From positions 1 to 5,667 of the forward strand of contig DHJV01000056.1 in the NCBI GenBank assembly GCA_002404515.1: a stretch of 5,667 nt of DNA. Reading direction: 5' to 3'. The notes beneath the pieces are model-generated. The model was not told the DNA's origin. It saw nothing but the letters and a program-made list of their open reading frames with translations, and ran no database searches. The stretch's first letter is position 1, and each line of letters begins with the position of its first letter. The position numbers were made by a program, and so were the translations under genes. Positions 1 through 5,667 of this stretch are shown here, one piece after another. The DNA comes from Lachnospiraceae bacterium UBA4711 (GTDB lineage Bacteria > Bacillota > Clostridia > Lachnospirales > Lachnospiraceae).

Positions 1-46
1 TTAGCCTTAACTTAATGCCATTGCGGTTTGATGGGGACGACCTTTC

Positions 47-2476
47 TTAGTCATGTAAGGTTTTATGCTTGCTCAAAAGCTCGATAAAATCAGTAGAATT
101 TAAAGGCTTGGAGAAGAGGTAGCCCTGCAATGTATCACAGAACTGATTCTGCAGAATCTGTAGCTGCTCGTTATCCTCCACACCTTCTGCAACAACCGAG
201 ATATTCATCTTGTGCGCCAGATCAATGATGGAATCTGCGATGCAACGATCCTTCTCGTTGCTGCAGATTCCGTCGATAAAGGATTTATCAATCTTTAAAG
301 TGTCAATTGGTATCTGGGTCAGGTAGTTAAAGGAAGAGTAGCCGGTTCCAAAATCATCTAAGGCGATAGAACAGCCAAGCTCTTTCATCTGATTGATCAA
401 CTTTAAGTTGTGTTCAAACGAATCCATCAGAACACTTTCCGTGATCTCGATTTCAAGGTACTTCAGATCCATACCTGTTTTTTCGGGGATGTTCCGGATG
501 ATGTCAATCAAGTGGTCATCCTTTAACTGTGTTGTGGATACATTGACAGATACACGGAGTGGACCAAATCCACTCTTGATCAGTACCTGATTGAAATTGC
601 ATGCCTCGATCAGTGCCCATTCTCCAAGGCTATTGATGATGCCGGTTTCTTCTGCAATCGGAATAAATTCAGCTGGAGAGATAAAACCAACCAGTTCGGA
701 CTCAATACGCATCAGCGCTTCGTAGCCGGTAACCTGTCCGCTTTCCACATTTACCTGTGGCTGATACTGCAGGTAAATCTCGTTTTTATCAATGACATGA
801 GATAGGATATCTGCAAGATCATTTTTCCGGTTAACATCGTCTTCCATATAACTGTCGAAGAATCGGTAGCTGTTTTTACCGGAGTTTTTCGCATTATACA
901 TTGCGATATCCGCATTCTTGATCAACTCGCTTACAGTCAGTCCGTTGTTCGGGAAGACCGCAATACCTACACTCATGGAAACCATTGCAGTTTCGTCGTT
1001 TAAGATGAATGGATGATGTACGACATTGACAAGCTGGCTTGCAAAGTTTTCCAGATCGTCCACGGTATCGAAGCGGTTCTTTAAGATCAGAAATTCATCA
1101 CCGCCGTTACGTGCCAGAATGTCATCGGAAGCAATGCAGGAAAGCATCCGGTCGGAGACATCCTTTAACAGAAGGTCACCGTAGTCGTGTCCGAGTGTAT
1201 CATTGATATTTTTAAAGTTATCCAGGTCGATAAAGAAGATGGCATGTTTGCTGGCACCGACGCTTGCATCATGAAAAATCTGGTAAGCGTATTTCATGAA
1301 AGCAACACGATTATAGAGTCCGGTTAGACCATCATGGTAGGCAAGCTGTTCGATATGTGCATAATTCTTTTTCAGCTCTTGTTCGCTGACCTCTAATGCA
1401 GCCTTGGAAGCGGATAATTCTTTGTAGTTATTCGAAATGATATCCATCATGCTGTTAAACATGCGGGAGAGATCACCAAATTCATCATCGGAGGAGACAT
1501 CACATTTGACATCCAGATTGCCGGATGAAGCATCTGTCATGTTGTCACGCAGGGTAAAGATTGGTTCTGTATATTTTGCAGATAAAATCCGGCTCACCCA
1601 GATGGCAATCATTAAAATGATGATGAGAGTGATACTCATGGTAATCGGGAGTGTTGCTAATATCTGTTGGTACTGTGTTCCCTGCTGCTTGATCAGATAC
1701 AGCCAGTTTGAATCAGAAAGCCTGCAGAAGCCATAGATATTTTTGAAGGATGAGGCTTTTAAGTGACCATATTCCTTGGTGTTGTCAGTACCATTCAGAC
1801 AGTTAAAGGCCTGTGTTTCCAGTTCAGGTTGTCCGTTCAGTCCGGTTGAAGTGAAGAGATAGCCGCCATCGCTTGTCATGATGAAAGCAGAGCCATCCTC
1901 CGGGATAAAGGAACCAAAATACCGGGAGGTGATATTGGCACGGATCAGACCGACGATCTGGCTTTTGATAATGATTGGGGATACAACATCAATGCTCTCA
2001 ATCTCATCGAGCGGAGAACACTGTAAGATTCTGGTTTCTGTGATATCCTCGACAGGAATCGTCATATGTTCCTGCCAGTCATCGGTGTTGGTGCTGTCAG
2101 AGCTTGTAATGTAGTATCCGTTCACATCATAGAGATAGTAGTTTACATTGTTGCCGGCATAATCGGAAGCGGTTGCAAATAACTCTGAGACGTTTGTATA
2201 ATAAGGAGAATCGTTTCCGAGTGTAACGCCGTTGTAATTCTCCAGAACGAGATTCTGGATGTTCGTGCCATTGGCAAGTCCTTCCACTTCGGCGATCTGC
2301 GAGTTTAACTGTGACTGGAATCCCATGCCGTAGTTTTTCGCAAGTTCCACTGTGGACTGCGTTGCGAGCTCCATATATTTTTTGTAAGATAAATTGTATG
2401 TAAAGATTGTCAGAAATATAAGCGGCAGACACGCCATTAAAACAAGCGACAATCGCAAAGACTTTCGTATAGACAT
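47..2476 (-). CDS. Membrane-anchored double-cache / HAMP / GGDEF / EAL c-di-GMP turnover protein
   Basis: This 809-residue sensor is predicted to control c-di-GMP levels in response to an extracellular signal. Domains in order: TM1 about 8-27; a roughly 245-residue double-cache-like ectodomain to about 272; TM2 about 274-298; HAMP about 298-350 (P305, DEFG at 331-334); a short helical linker; GGDEF about 377-540; EAL about 555-800. The cyclase site looks intact: D417, the FKNIND segment and GGDEF at 458-462. The position of the inhibitory-site Arg (RxxD) is Ala (ASDD, 449-452), so product inhibition through that site is unlikely. The phosphodiesterase site looks complete: E586 (EAL), N645, E677, D707-D708 in DDFGTG, K728, E764 and Q784. 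Net direction in the cell cannot be read from sequence; the complete EAL set favours at least phosphodiesterase activity. The ATG start at 2476 has GAGGGG (2485-2490) 8 nt upstream. It is divergent from the CheX-type gene. No clear terminator is seen in the 46 bases downstream. Confidence 0.96.
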   Translation of the reverse strand: MSIRKSLRLSLVLMACLPLIFLTIFTYNLSYKKYMELATQSTVELAKNYGMGFQSQLNSQIAEVEGLANGTNIQNLVLENYNGVTLGNDSPYYTNVSELFATASDYAGNNVNYYLYDVNGYYITSSDSTNTDDWQEHMTIPVEDITETRILQCSPLDEIESIDVVSPIIIKSQIVGLIRANITSRYFGSFIPEDGSAFIMTSDGGYLFTSTGLNGQPELETQAFNCLNGTDNTKEYGHLKASSFKNIYGFCRLSDSNWLYLIKQQGTQYQQILATLPITMSITLIIILMIAIWVSRILSAKYTEPIFTLRDNMTDASSGNLDVKCDVSSDDEFGDLSRMFNSMMDIISNNYKELSASKAALEVSEQELKKNYAHIEQLAYHDGLTGLYNRVAFMKYAYQIFHDASVGASKHAIFFIDLDNFKNINDTLGHDYGDLLLKDVSDRMLSCIASDDILARNGGDEFLILKNRFDTVDDLENFASQLVNVVHHPFILNDETAMVSMSVGIAVFPNNGLTVSELIKNADIAMYNAKNSGKNSYRFFDSYMEDDVNRKNDLADILSHVIDKNEIYLQYQPQVNVESGQVTGYEALMRIESELVGFISPAEFIPIAEETGIINSLGEWALIEACNFNQVLIKSGFGPLRVSVNVSTTQLKDDHLIDIIRNIPEKTGMDLKYLEIEITESVLMDSFEHNLKLINQMKELGCSIALDDFGTGYSSFNYLTQIPIDTLKIDKSFIDGICSNEKDRCIADSIIDLAHKMNISVVAEGVEDNEQLQILQNQFCDTLQGYLFSKPLNSTDFIELLSKHKTLHD

Positions 2477-2500
2477 AACCCGTTCCCCTCAAAGTAAAGT

Positions 2501-2526
2501 ATGTATCATAAATGTAATAGATACAT
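2501..2526. promoter_or_regulatory. Perfect 7-bp inverted repeat over the -10/start of the minus-strand promoter (candidate operator)
   Basis: ATGTATC (2501-2507) and GATACAT (2520-2526) are exact reverse complements with a 12-bp spacer. The half-site centres are 19 bp apart, close to two helical turns, as expected for a dimeric DNA-binding protein on one face of the helix. The right arm overlaps the TATAAT of the minus-strand promoter and the left arm falls in its early transcribed region, so a bound protein would block transcription of the GGDEF-EAL gene. No regulator gene is visible in the window. The region is AT-rich, so chance or a weak leader hairpin remains possible. Confidence 0.4.
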
Positions 2527-2553
2527 TATATAGGAAAAGAAAAGAATATTCAA
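2525..2553 (-). promoter_or_regulatory. Sigma-A-like promoter of the GGDEF-EAL gene
   Basis: On the minus strand, TTGAAT (2548-2553) and TATAAT (2525-2530) are separated by exactly 17 bp. The predicted start site is near 2518, giving a leader of about 40 nt before the ATG at 2476. That is too short for a riboswitch. The -10 overlaps one arm of an inverted repeat described separately. Both hexamers fit the housekeeping consensus, so I am fairly confident, but transcription was not measured. Confidence 0.75.
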
Positions 2554-2587
2554 TCATGAAAGCTCATTTTTTGTATTTGCCCGGCAG

Positions 2588-2616
2588 TTGCTTTTTGACT
2601 GGATATTGTGTATAAT
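2588..2616 (+). promoter_or_regulatory. Sigma-A-like promoter of the cheX-type / receiver operon
   Basis: TTGCTT (2588-2593) and a perfect TATAAT (2611-2616) are separated by 17 bp. The start site should be near 2623, leaving a leader of about 50 nt before the ATG at 2673. A nearby TTGACT (2595-2600) is closer to the -35 consensus but lies only 10 bp from the -10, so it is not the partner. This promoter and the minus-strand one point away from each other, with their -35 boxes about 34 bp apart. The pattern is not of the flagellar sigma-D type. Confidence 0.7.
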
Positions 2617-2672
2617 ATTCATAAATTATGACTTCTTGACGGAAGAGAAGAGTTACATGAAGGAGGGGCGTT

Positions 2673-3563
2673 ATGTTTGGAGTTTATTTTGGAAAATATC
2701 TCGAAGATGTCGGTGTGTTGACACATGAGCAATATACGGAAATAGTAGAGGCGAGTCGTACAGCACGTGTGAAGATGGGATTGCTTGCAGTCAGCGAAGG
2801 ATTTATGACAAAGGAACAGGCGGATGAAGTCAATCAGCTGCAGGCGATGAAGGATGCCAGATTCGGAGATATTGCTGTGGAGAAGGGTTATCTGACAGAC
2901 GAGCAGGTTGGAAAGCTTCTGAAAAAACAGGGGGATTCCTATCTTTTATTTGTGCAGGCACTTGTGGAGCGCAAGTTGCTTACTTTGGAAGACATTCAGA
3001 AGTATCTGAATCATTATAAAAAGTCAGAGCGGTATACAGCACTTGAGATTGATGCATTGAAGAGTTCGGATATCGACAAGATCATCCAGATCTTCTTAAA
3101 AGACAATCAGGTACCGGCAACTGTGAAGGATTATCTTGCATTGCTTGCCAGAAATATGGTTCGTTTTGTTGATAACAAGATTCGGTTTGAACGTATTGAG
3201 CGCATCCATACATATACAAGCAAATACATTGCCAGCCAGTGTTTTACCGGCGATTATAATTTGTTTATTGGTATCTGTAATGTCGGAACGAAGCCGATTG
3301 CATCCGAGTTTGCAAAGGAAGCGTTCGAAGCAATCGATGAGGACAGTCTTGATGCAGTCTGTGAGTTTATCAATGTATGTAACGGATTGTTTGCTTCGAA
3401 GGAATCTCTTGAAGGCGTGCATATTGATATGCTTCCGCCGGAAATGTATACCGATATCACAACCATTAGTTCTGAAGGCATGATGTTCCTGCTTCCATGT
3501 TATGTGCATGACGAGCGTGCAGACATTGTGATCTGTATGGAAACAAAGTGGAATATCAGCTAA
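2673..3563 (+). CDS. CheX-type CheY-P phosphatase with N-terminal 29-residue MshEN-like repeats
   Basis: This 296-residue cytoplasmic protein has no signal peptide or TM segment. Residues 5-115 hold four tandem copies of a 24-residue loop-helix motif, each starting 29 residues after the last (5, 34, 63, 92); a weak fifth may start at 121. The best copy (63-86) begins RFG, continues with a Gly and TDEQ turn, and ends in KKQ. This resembles the motif that binds c-di-GMP in MshEN domains (general family knowledge). Residues about 152-296 match the CheC/CheX phosphatase fold, with the signature D227-x3-E231-x2-N234, G238 and a downstream Pro pair (255-256). In that family the Glu and Asn act in hydrolysis of the receiver phospho-Asp. 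Stand-alone CheX is about 155 residues, so this is a fusion. The ATG follows AGGAGG (2661-2666) at 6 nt. The receiver gene 39 nt downstream is the obvious substrate. The phosphatase domain call is strong; the function of the repeats is inference. Confidence 0.88.
   Translation: MFGVYFGKYLEDVGVLTHEQYTEIVEASRTARVKMGLLAVSEGFMTKEQADEVNQLQAMKDARFGDIAVEKGYLTDEQVGKLLKKQGDSYLLFVQALVERKLLTLEDIQKYLNHYKKSERYTALEIDALKSSDIDKIIQIFLKDNQVPATVKDYLALLARNMVRFVDNKIRFERIERIHTYTSKYIASQCFTGDYNLFIGICNVGTKPIASEFAKEAFEAIDEDSLDAVCEFINVCNGLFASKESLEGVHIDMLPPEMYTDITTISSEGMMFLLPCYVHDERADIVICMETKWNIS
2685..3017 (+). repeat. Four in-frame 29-codon (87-nt period) degenerate protein repeats
   Basis: Units lie at 2685-2756, 2772-2843, 2859-2930 and 2946-3017 (residues 5-28, 34-57, 63-86, 92-115). 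All share an aromatic or hydrophobic residue at position 2, L/A at 6, a hydrophobic pair at 11-12, then T at 13 and E at 15; units 1-3 also have G at 3 and 10 and Q at 16. Units 2 and 3 carry Lys/Arg at position 1 and Gln at 24, as in MshEN motifs. Units 1 and 4 have lost these, and unit 4 has also lost both Gly. The repeats show at protein level, not as DNA identity, so they are ancient. Confidence 0.75.
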
Positions 3564-3586
3564 TACAGGAAAGAATAAGATAAATA

Positions 3587-3591
3587 AGGAG
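3587..3591 (+). promoter_or_regulatory. RBS deciding the start of the receiver gene
   Basis: AGGAG lies at 3587-3591. Two in-frame starts follow: TTG at 3597 (5 nt away) and ATG at 3603 (11 nt away). The RBS spacing slightly favours TTG. The ATG gives a protein starting MANILIVDDS, which fits the first beta strand of CheY-type receivers exactly. I chose the ATG; the alternative adds only two residues. Confidence 0.6.
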
Positions 3592-3602
3592 AATGATTGA
3601 TC

Positions 3603-3965
3603 ATGGCAAATATATTGATTGTAGATGATTCCAGAACATCCCGTAAAATCTTAAGAGGACTTTTGGAAGCAAACGGATATGTAGTTGTTGGTGAGGCGAA
3701 AAACGGACAGGAAGGCTATGATATGTACGCACAGTACAAGCCAGATCTTGTAACCATGGATATTACAATGCCAGTGATGTCTGGTGTCGACAGCCTGAAG
3801 AAAATCAAGGCAGATTTCCCGGACGCAAAAGTTGTTATGGTATCCGCAGCAGGACAGCAGCACAATATGTTAGAGGCTGTACAGAGTGGCGCTGCAGAGT
3901 TTATTGCAAAGCCGTTTGATGTAGAGACGATCAAGAACGTATTAAAGACCGTACTCGAAAGTTAA
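3603..3965 (+). CDS. Single-domain CheY-like response regulator
   Basis: This is a 120-residue stand-alone receiver domain with no output domain. It would act by protein-protein contact when phosphorylated. Expected residues are present: acidic pair D8-D9 for Mg2+, phosphoacceptor D53 in the TMDITMP segment, S81 in the Ser/Thr switch position (VSA), and K103 in the KPF motif. F100 occupies the aromatic switch position. It lies 39 nt after the CheX-type gene, with no promoter or terminator between, so the two are probably co-transcribed and the receiver is the likely phosphatase substrate. No histidine kinase is in the window, so the phosphodonor (CheA or another kinase) is unknown. Whether it binds the flagellar switch like CheY or has another target cannot be told; I give no symbol because Firmicutes often carry several such receivers. 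Confidence 0.93.
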   Translation: MANILIVDDSRTSRKILRGLLEANGYVVVGEAKNGQEGYDMYAQYKPDLVTMDITMPVMSGVDSLKKIKADFPDAKVVMVSAAGQQHNMLEAVQSGAAEFIAKPFDVETIKNVLKTVLES

Positions 3966-3986
3966 GTAAAAAGAAAAACAAGCATG

Positions 3987-4030
3987 AAATGGTCGTATAT
4001 ACCCGATACGTATATATGACCATTTGTATT
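3987..4030 (+). terminator. Rho-independent terminator after the receiver gene
   Basis: A 16-bp stem (3987-4002 with 4010-4025) encloses a 7-nt loop. It is perfect except for one G-U pair (3995 with 4017) and is closed outside by A-T pairs that lead into a T-rich tract (TTTGTATTGTTT). It begins 21 nt after the stop codon at 3965 and ends the cheX-type/receiver operon. An A-rich run upstream (3968-3980) could supply a U-tract on the other strand, but no minus-strand gene converges here. The stem is rather AT-rich, so efficiency is uncertain. Confidence 0.8.
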
Positions 4031-4060
4031 GTTTGAATCAAGTTAGTGGAGTCGTTATAA

Positions 4061-5002
4061 ATGATAGAGACAGTTGTATCCGTAGATCTGATGGTGGAAG
4101 AAGAACTGAAGGTGAAGAAAAATCATCTGGCACCGGATTTCCCTACGGGAAAAGAAAAGAGAATCTGTATCGTATCCGGGTTGTACGGGGATGAGCTGCA
4201 GGGACAGTATATCTGTTATGAGGTGATTCGCCGGATTAAACTGGAGTATGAAAATCTGACCGGAATCGTAGATGTATATCCGGCATTAAATCCGATGGGA
4301 CTGGATTCCAAAACAAGGGAAATTCCCGGTTCTGGCATTGATATGAATTCCATATTTCCGGGATCAAAGTTAGGTGCGTTGGGGGAATATACTGCGTCCT
4401 GTATCTTTGATGATATCAAGGGGGCAGATGTATGTATTGACCTGCATGCAAGTAACCTGTACGTACATGAAGTGCCGCAGGTGCGCATGAACGATGACCG
4501 GATTGATGACCTGATGCCGATTGCCAAGTGCCTGAATGTCGATATGATCTGGATTCATCCGAGTAATTCGGTATTAAACGGAAGCCTTGCGTATTCCTTA
4601 AATGAAGTTGGCGTGCGCTCAGTTGTGATTGAGTCCGGCGTAGCATACCGGATTAACCAGAAGTATTGCAATGAGATCGTGGATGGATTGTTTGCACTGA
4701 TGAAGGCGATGGGAATCTGGAAGGGAAACACGGTGACCCCGAAGAAGGTTCCGGTCACAAACGATAAGGATATCCGGTATATCAATGCAGAGAGCAGCGG
4801 TATCTTTATTCCGGGAGTGCAGTTATTTGCGCAGGTGAAAAAGGGGGATGAGCTTGGAACGGTTGTCAATGTGATTACCGGATCGGTGGAAGAGGTCGTG
4901 TATGCCACAGGAGATGGCATGATCTGTTCCCTGCGTGATTATCCGGTTATTGAGGAAGGTTCCCTGCTTGCAAGAATCGTGGGAGGAAACGCCTATGAAT
5001 AA
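4061..5002 (+). CDS. AspA/AstE-family (M14-like) deacylase with an altered zinc site
   Basis: This 313-residue predicted cytoplasmic protein belongs to the succinylglutamate desuccinylase / aspartoacylase group, zinc enzymes that hydrolyse N-acyl amino acids. Visible landmarks: SGLYGDE at 39-45 (family GxHGxE, ligands His and Glu), NP at 77-78, R86, DMNS at 94-97 (family DxNR), FPG at 99-101, DLH at 127-129 (second zinc His), and E191 in VVIESG (general base). Residues about 236-313 form a Gly-rich beta domain like the C-terminal barrel of AstE. Two departures stand out: the first zinc His is Tyr (Y42), and the Arg after DxN, which binds the substrate carboxylate, is Ser (S97). The substrate is therefore unknown and activity uncertain. 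The ATG has GGAG (4048-4051) at 9 nt. The stop overlaps the next gene by 8 nt. Confidence 0.85.
   Translation: MIETVVSVDLMVEEELKVKKNHLAPDFPTGKEKRICIVSGLYGDELQGQYICYEVIRRIKLEYENLTGIVDVYPALNPMGLDSKTREIPGSGIDMNSIFPGSKLGALGEYTASCIFDDIKGADVCIDLHASNLYVHEVPQVRMNDDRIDDLMPIAKCLNVDMIWIHPSNSVLNGSLAYSLNEVGVRSVVIESGVAYRINQKYCNEIVDGLFALMKAMGIWKGNTVTPKKVPVTNDKDIRYINAESSGIFIPGVQLFAQVKKGDELGTVVNVITGSVEEVVYATGDGMICSLRDYPVIEEGSLLARIVGGNAYE
4982..4986 (+). promoter_or_regulatory. RBS inside the upstream gene that sets the start of the overlapping paralogue
   Basis: GGAGG lies 8 nt before the ATG at 4995, within the last codons of the preceding gene. This ideal spacing fixes the start of the downstream gene and supports the 8-nt overlap (ATGAATAA) as real, implying translational coupling. 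Confidence 0.85.
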
Positions 5003-5667
5003 AGAAAGTATCTTTTCCATGAACACAGCATTTCGTGGAGAGTTTAACATTCATGGATATTCATATGGACGCGGAGACAAGGCGGCATGTATCGTTGGTT
5101 CTATGCGTGGAAATGAATACCAGCAGTTATATATGTGCTCATTACTGGCACAGAGACTGGCAGAAATCGAGGCACAGGGAGATGTGGTGGCCGGAAAGGA
5201 AATCCTGCTGATCCCAACGCTCAATTACAGTTCAATGAACGCAGAAAAGAAAAAATGGATCTCAGATGATTCAGATATCAACCGGTCATTTCCGGGAAAT
5301 ATCGAGGGAACCGCAACAAGCCGGATCGCAGCAACATTGATGGAACGTGTGAAGGATTATACATACGGTATTCAGTTTGCAAGCTTTTATCTGCAGGGAA
5401 TCTCAATCCCACATGTGCGGATGATGGAGACAGGAACAGAGAGTACCAGTCTGGCGAACCTGTTCGGTATGCCATATGTATTGACTGGAGATACGCGCTC
5501 CTTTGATACGGCGACACTGAATTATAACTGGCAGAAGATGGGAACGCAGGCGTTTTCGGTTTACTCCGCCACAACCGATACATTGGATGGTGAGAGTGCA
5601 AAAATGGCAGTGAGTGCCGTACTGCGTTTTCTGACCCGTATGGGAATCATCCGGTATGAAAGTCATG
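4995..5667 (+). CDS. AspA/AstE-family paralogue lacking zinc-site residues (3' end outside the window)
   Basis: The reading frame is open for 224 codons to the window edge, so the C-terminus is missing. It aligns with the preceding protein through GSMRGNE (35-41), DINRSFPG (94-101), the PHVRM segment (139-143) and the SVYSA segment (188-192). It is a diverged paralogue, not a duplicate: only scattered residues match. Compared with working AspA/AstE enzymes, the first zinc His is Arg (R38), the second zinc His is Ala (A129, within QFASF in place of DLH), and the general-base Glu is Tyr (Y190). The Glu of the first motif (E41) and the DxNR Arg (R97), missing from its neighbour, are kept. On these residues it should not bind catalytic zinc and is probably a pseudoenzyme, regulatory subunit or binding protein. 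The overlap with the upstream gene suggests matched synthesis of the two. An unusual alternative active site cannot be excluded. Confidence 0.85.
   Translation, partial: MNKESIFSMNTAFRGEFNIHGYSYGRGDKAACIVGSMRGNEYQQLYMCSLLAQRLAEIEAQGDVVAGKEILLIPTLNYSSMNAEKKKWISDDSDINRSFPGNIEGTATSRIAATLMERVKDYTYGIQFASFYLQGISIPHVRMMETGTESTSLANLFGMPYVLTGDTRSFDTATLNYNWQKMGTQAFSVYSATTDTLDGESAKMAVSAVLRFLTRMGIIRYESH

Noticed and set aside
1..46. Possible terminator downstream of the minus-strand gene
   Set aside because: I found only a small TTAACTTAA palindrome and no GC-containing stem with a T tract. The terminator probably lies outside the window.
7..54. Short minus-strand frame of 15 codons overlapping the end of the GGDEF-EAL gene by 8 nt (begins MTKKGRP)
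   Set aside because: No ribosome binding site precedes it, it is very short, and it has no recognisable family. The overlap alone is not enough to call a gene.
2127..2492. Open minus-strand frame of 121 codons overlapping the start of the GGDEF-EAL gene
   Set aside because: It is an out-of-frame shadow with no domain, and the overlapping frame has clear TM, cache, GGDEF and EAL domains.
2545..2621. Two copies of AATATTCA (2545-2552 and 2614-2621), one near each promoter
   Set aside because: Eight bases of pure AT-rich sequence repeat easily by chance here, and the copies sit at different places relative to the two promoters.
2477..2672. c-di-GMP or other riboswitch in the divergent leaders
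   Set aside because: Both predicted leaders are only about 40-50 nt, and no conserved aptamer pattern is visible.
4555..4920. Open minus-strand frame of 121 codons opposite the first AspA/AstE-like gene
   Set aside because: It is an antisense shadow with low-complexity Ser/Thr/Pro composition, no RBS context and no recognisable family.

Overview
The window (about 44% GC by eye) looks like chromosomal DNA of a motile, low-to-mid-GC Gram-positive bacterium. My best guess is a gut Lachnospiraceae member of the Roseburia / Agathobacter / Lachnospira type. The basis is strong AGGAGG-type ribosome binding sites, AT-rich sigma-A-like promoters, codon use, and the combination of a CheX-type phosphatase, a CheY-like receiver and a cache-sensing GGDEF-EAL protein. 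The genus is not proven. I saw no mobile elements, CRISPR arrays, tRNAs, rRNAs or riboswitches.

Layout. (1) 47-2476, minus strand: an 809-residue membrane sensor with a double-cache ectodomain, HAMP, GGDEF and EAL, which makes and/or breaks c-di-GMP. (2) 2477-2672: a compact divergent promoter region with a good -35/-10 pair on each strand and a perfect 7-bp inverted repeat over the minus-strand start site. (3) 2673-3563, plus strand: a 296-residue protein with tandem 29-residue helical repeats at its N-terminus and a CheX-type CheY-P phosphatase domain at its C-terminus. (4) 3603-3965, plus: a 120-residue single-domain CheY-like receiver, followed by a strong hairpin terminator at 3987-4030. 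(5) 4061-5002 and 4995-5667 (open at the window end), plus: two overlapping genes for diverged members of the aspartoacylase / succinylglutamate desuccinylase (AspA/AstE, M14-like zinc hydrolase) family.

How the genes may work together. The receiver and CheX protein form a natural phosphorylation/dephosphorylation pair. The CheX N-terminal repeats resemble the loop-helix motif of the c-di-GMP-binding MshEN domain (type II secretion/pilus ATPase N-terminus). If they bind c-di-GMP, the divergent GGDEF-EAL protein would produce or remove the ligand that controls dephosphorylation of the neighbouring receiver. That would be a direct c-di-GMP-to-CheY connection, and it is the most interesting hypothesis here.

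The AspA/AstE-like pair is a separate transcription unit. The first protein keeps most catalytic positions but has Tyr for the first zinc-ligand His and Ser for the Arg of the DxNR motif. The second has lost both zinc His and the catalytic Glu but keeps that Arg. The two are translationally coupled and may act as a complex.
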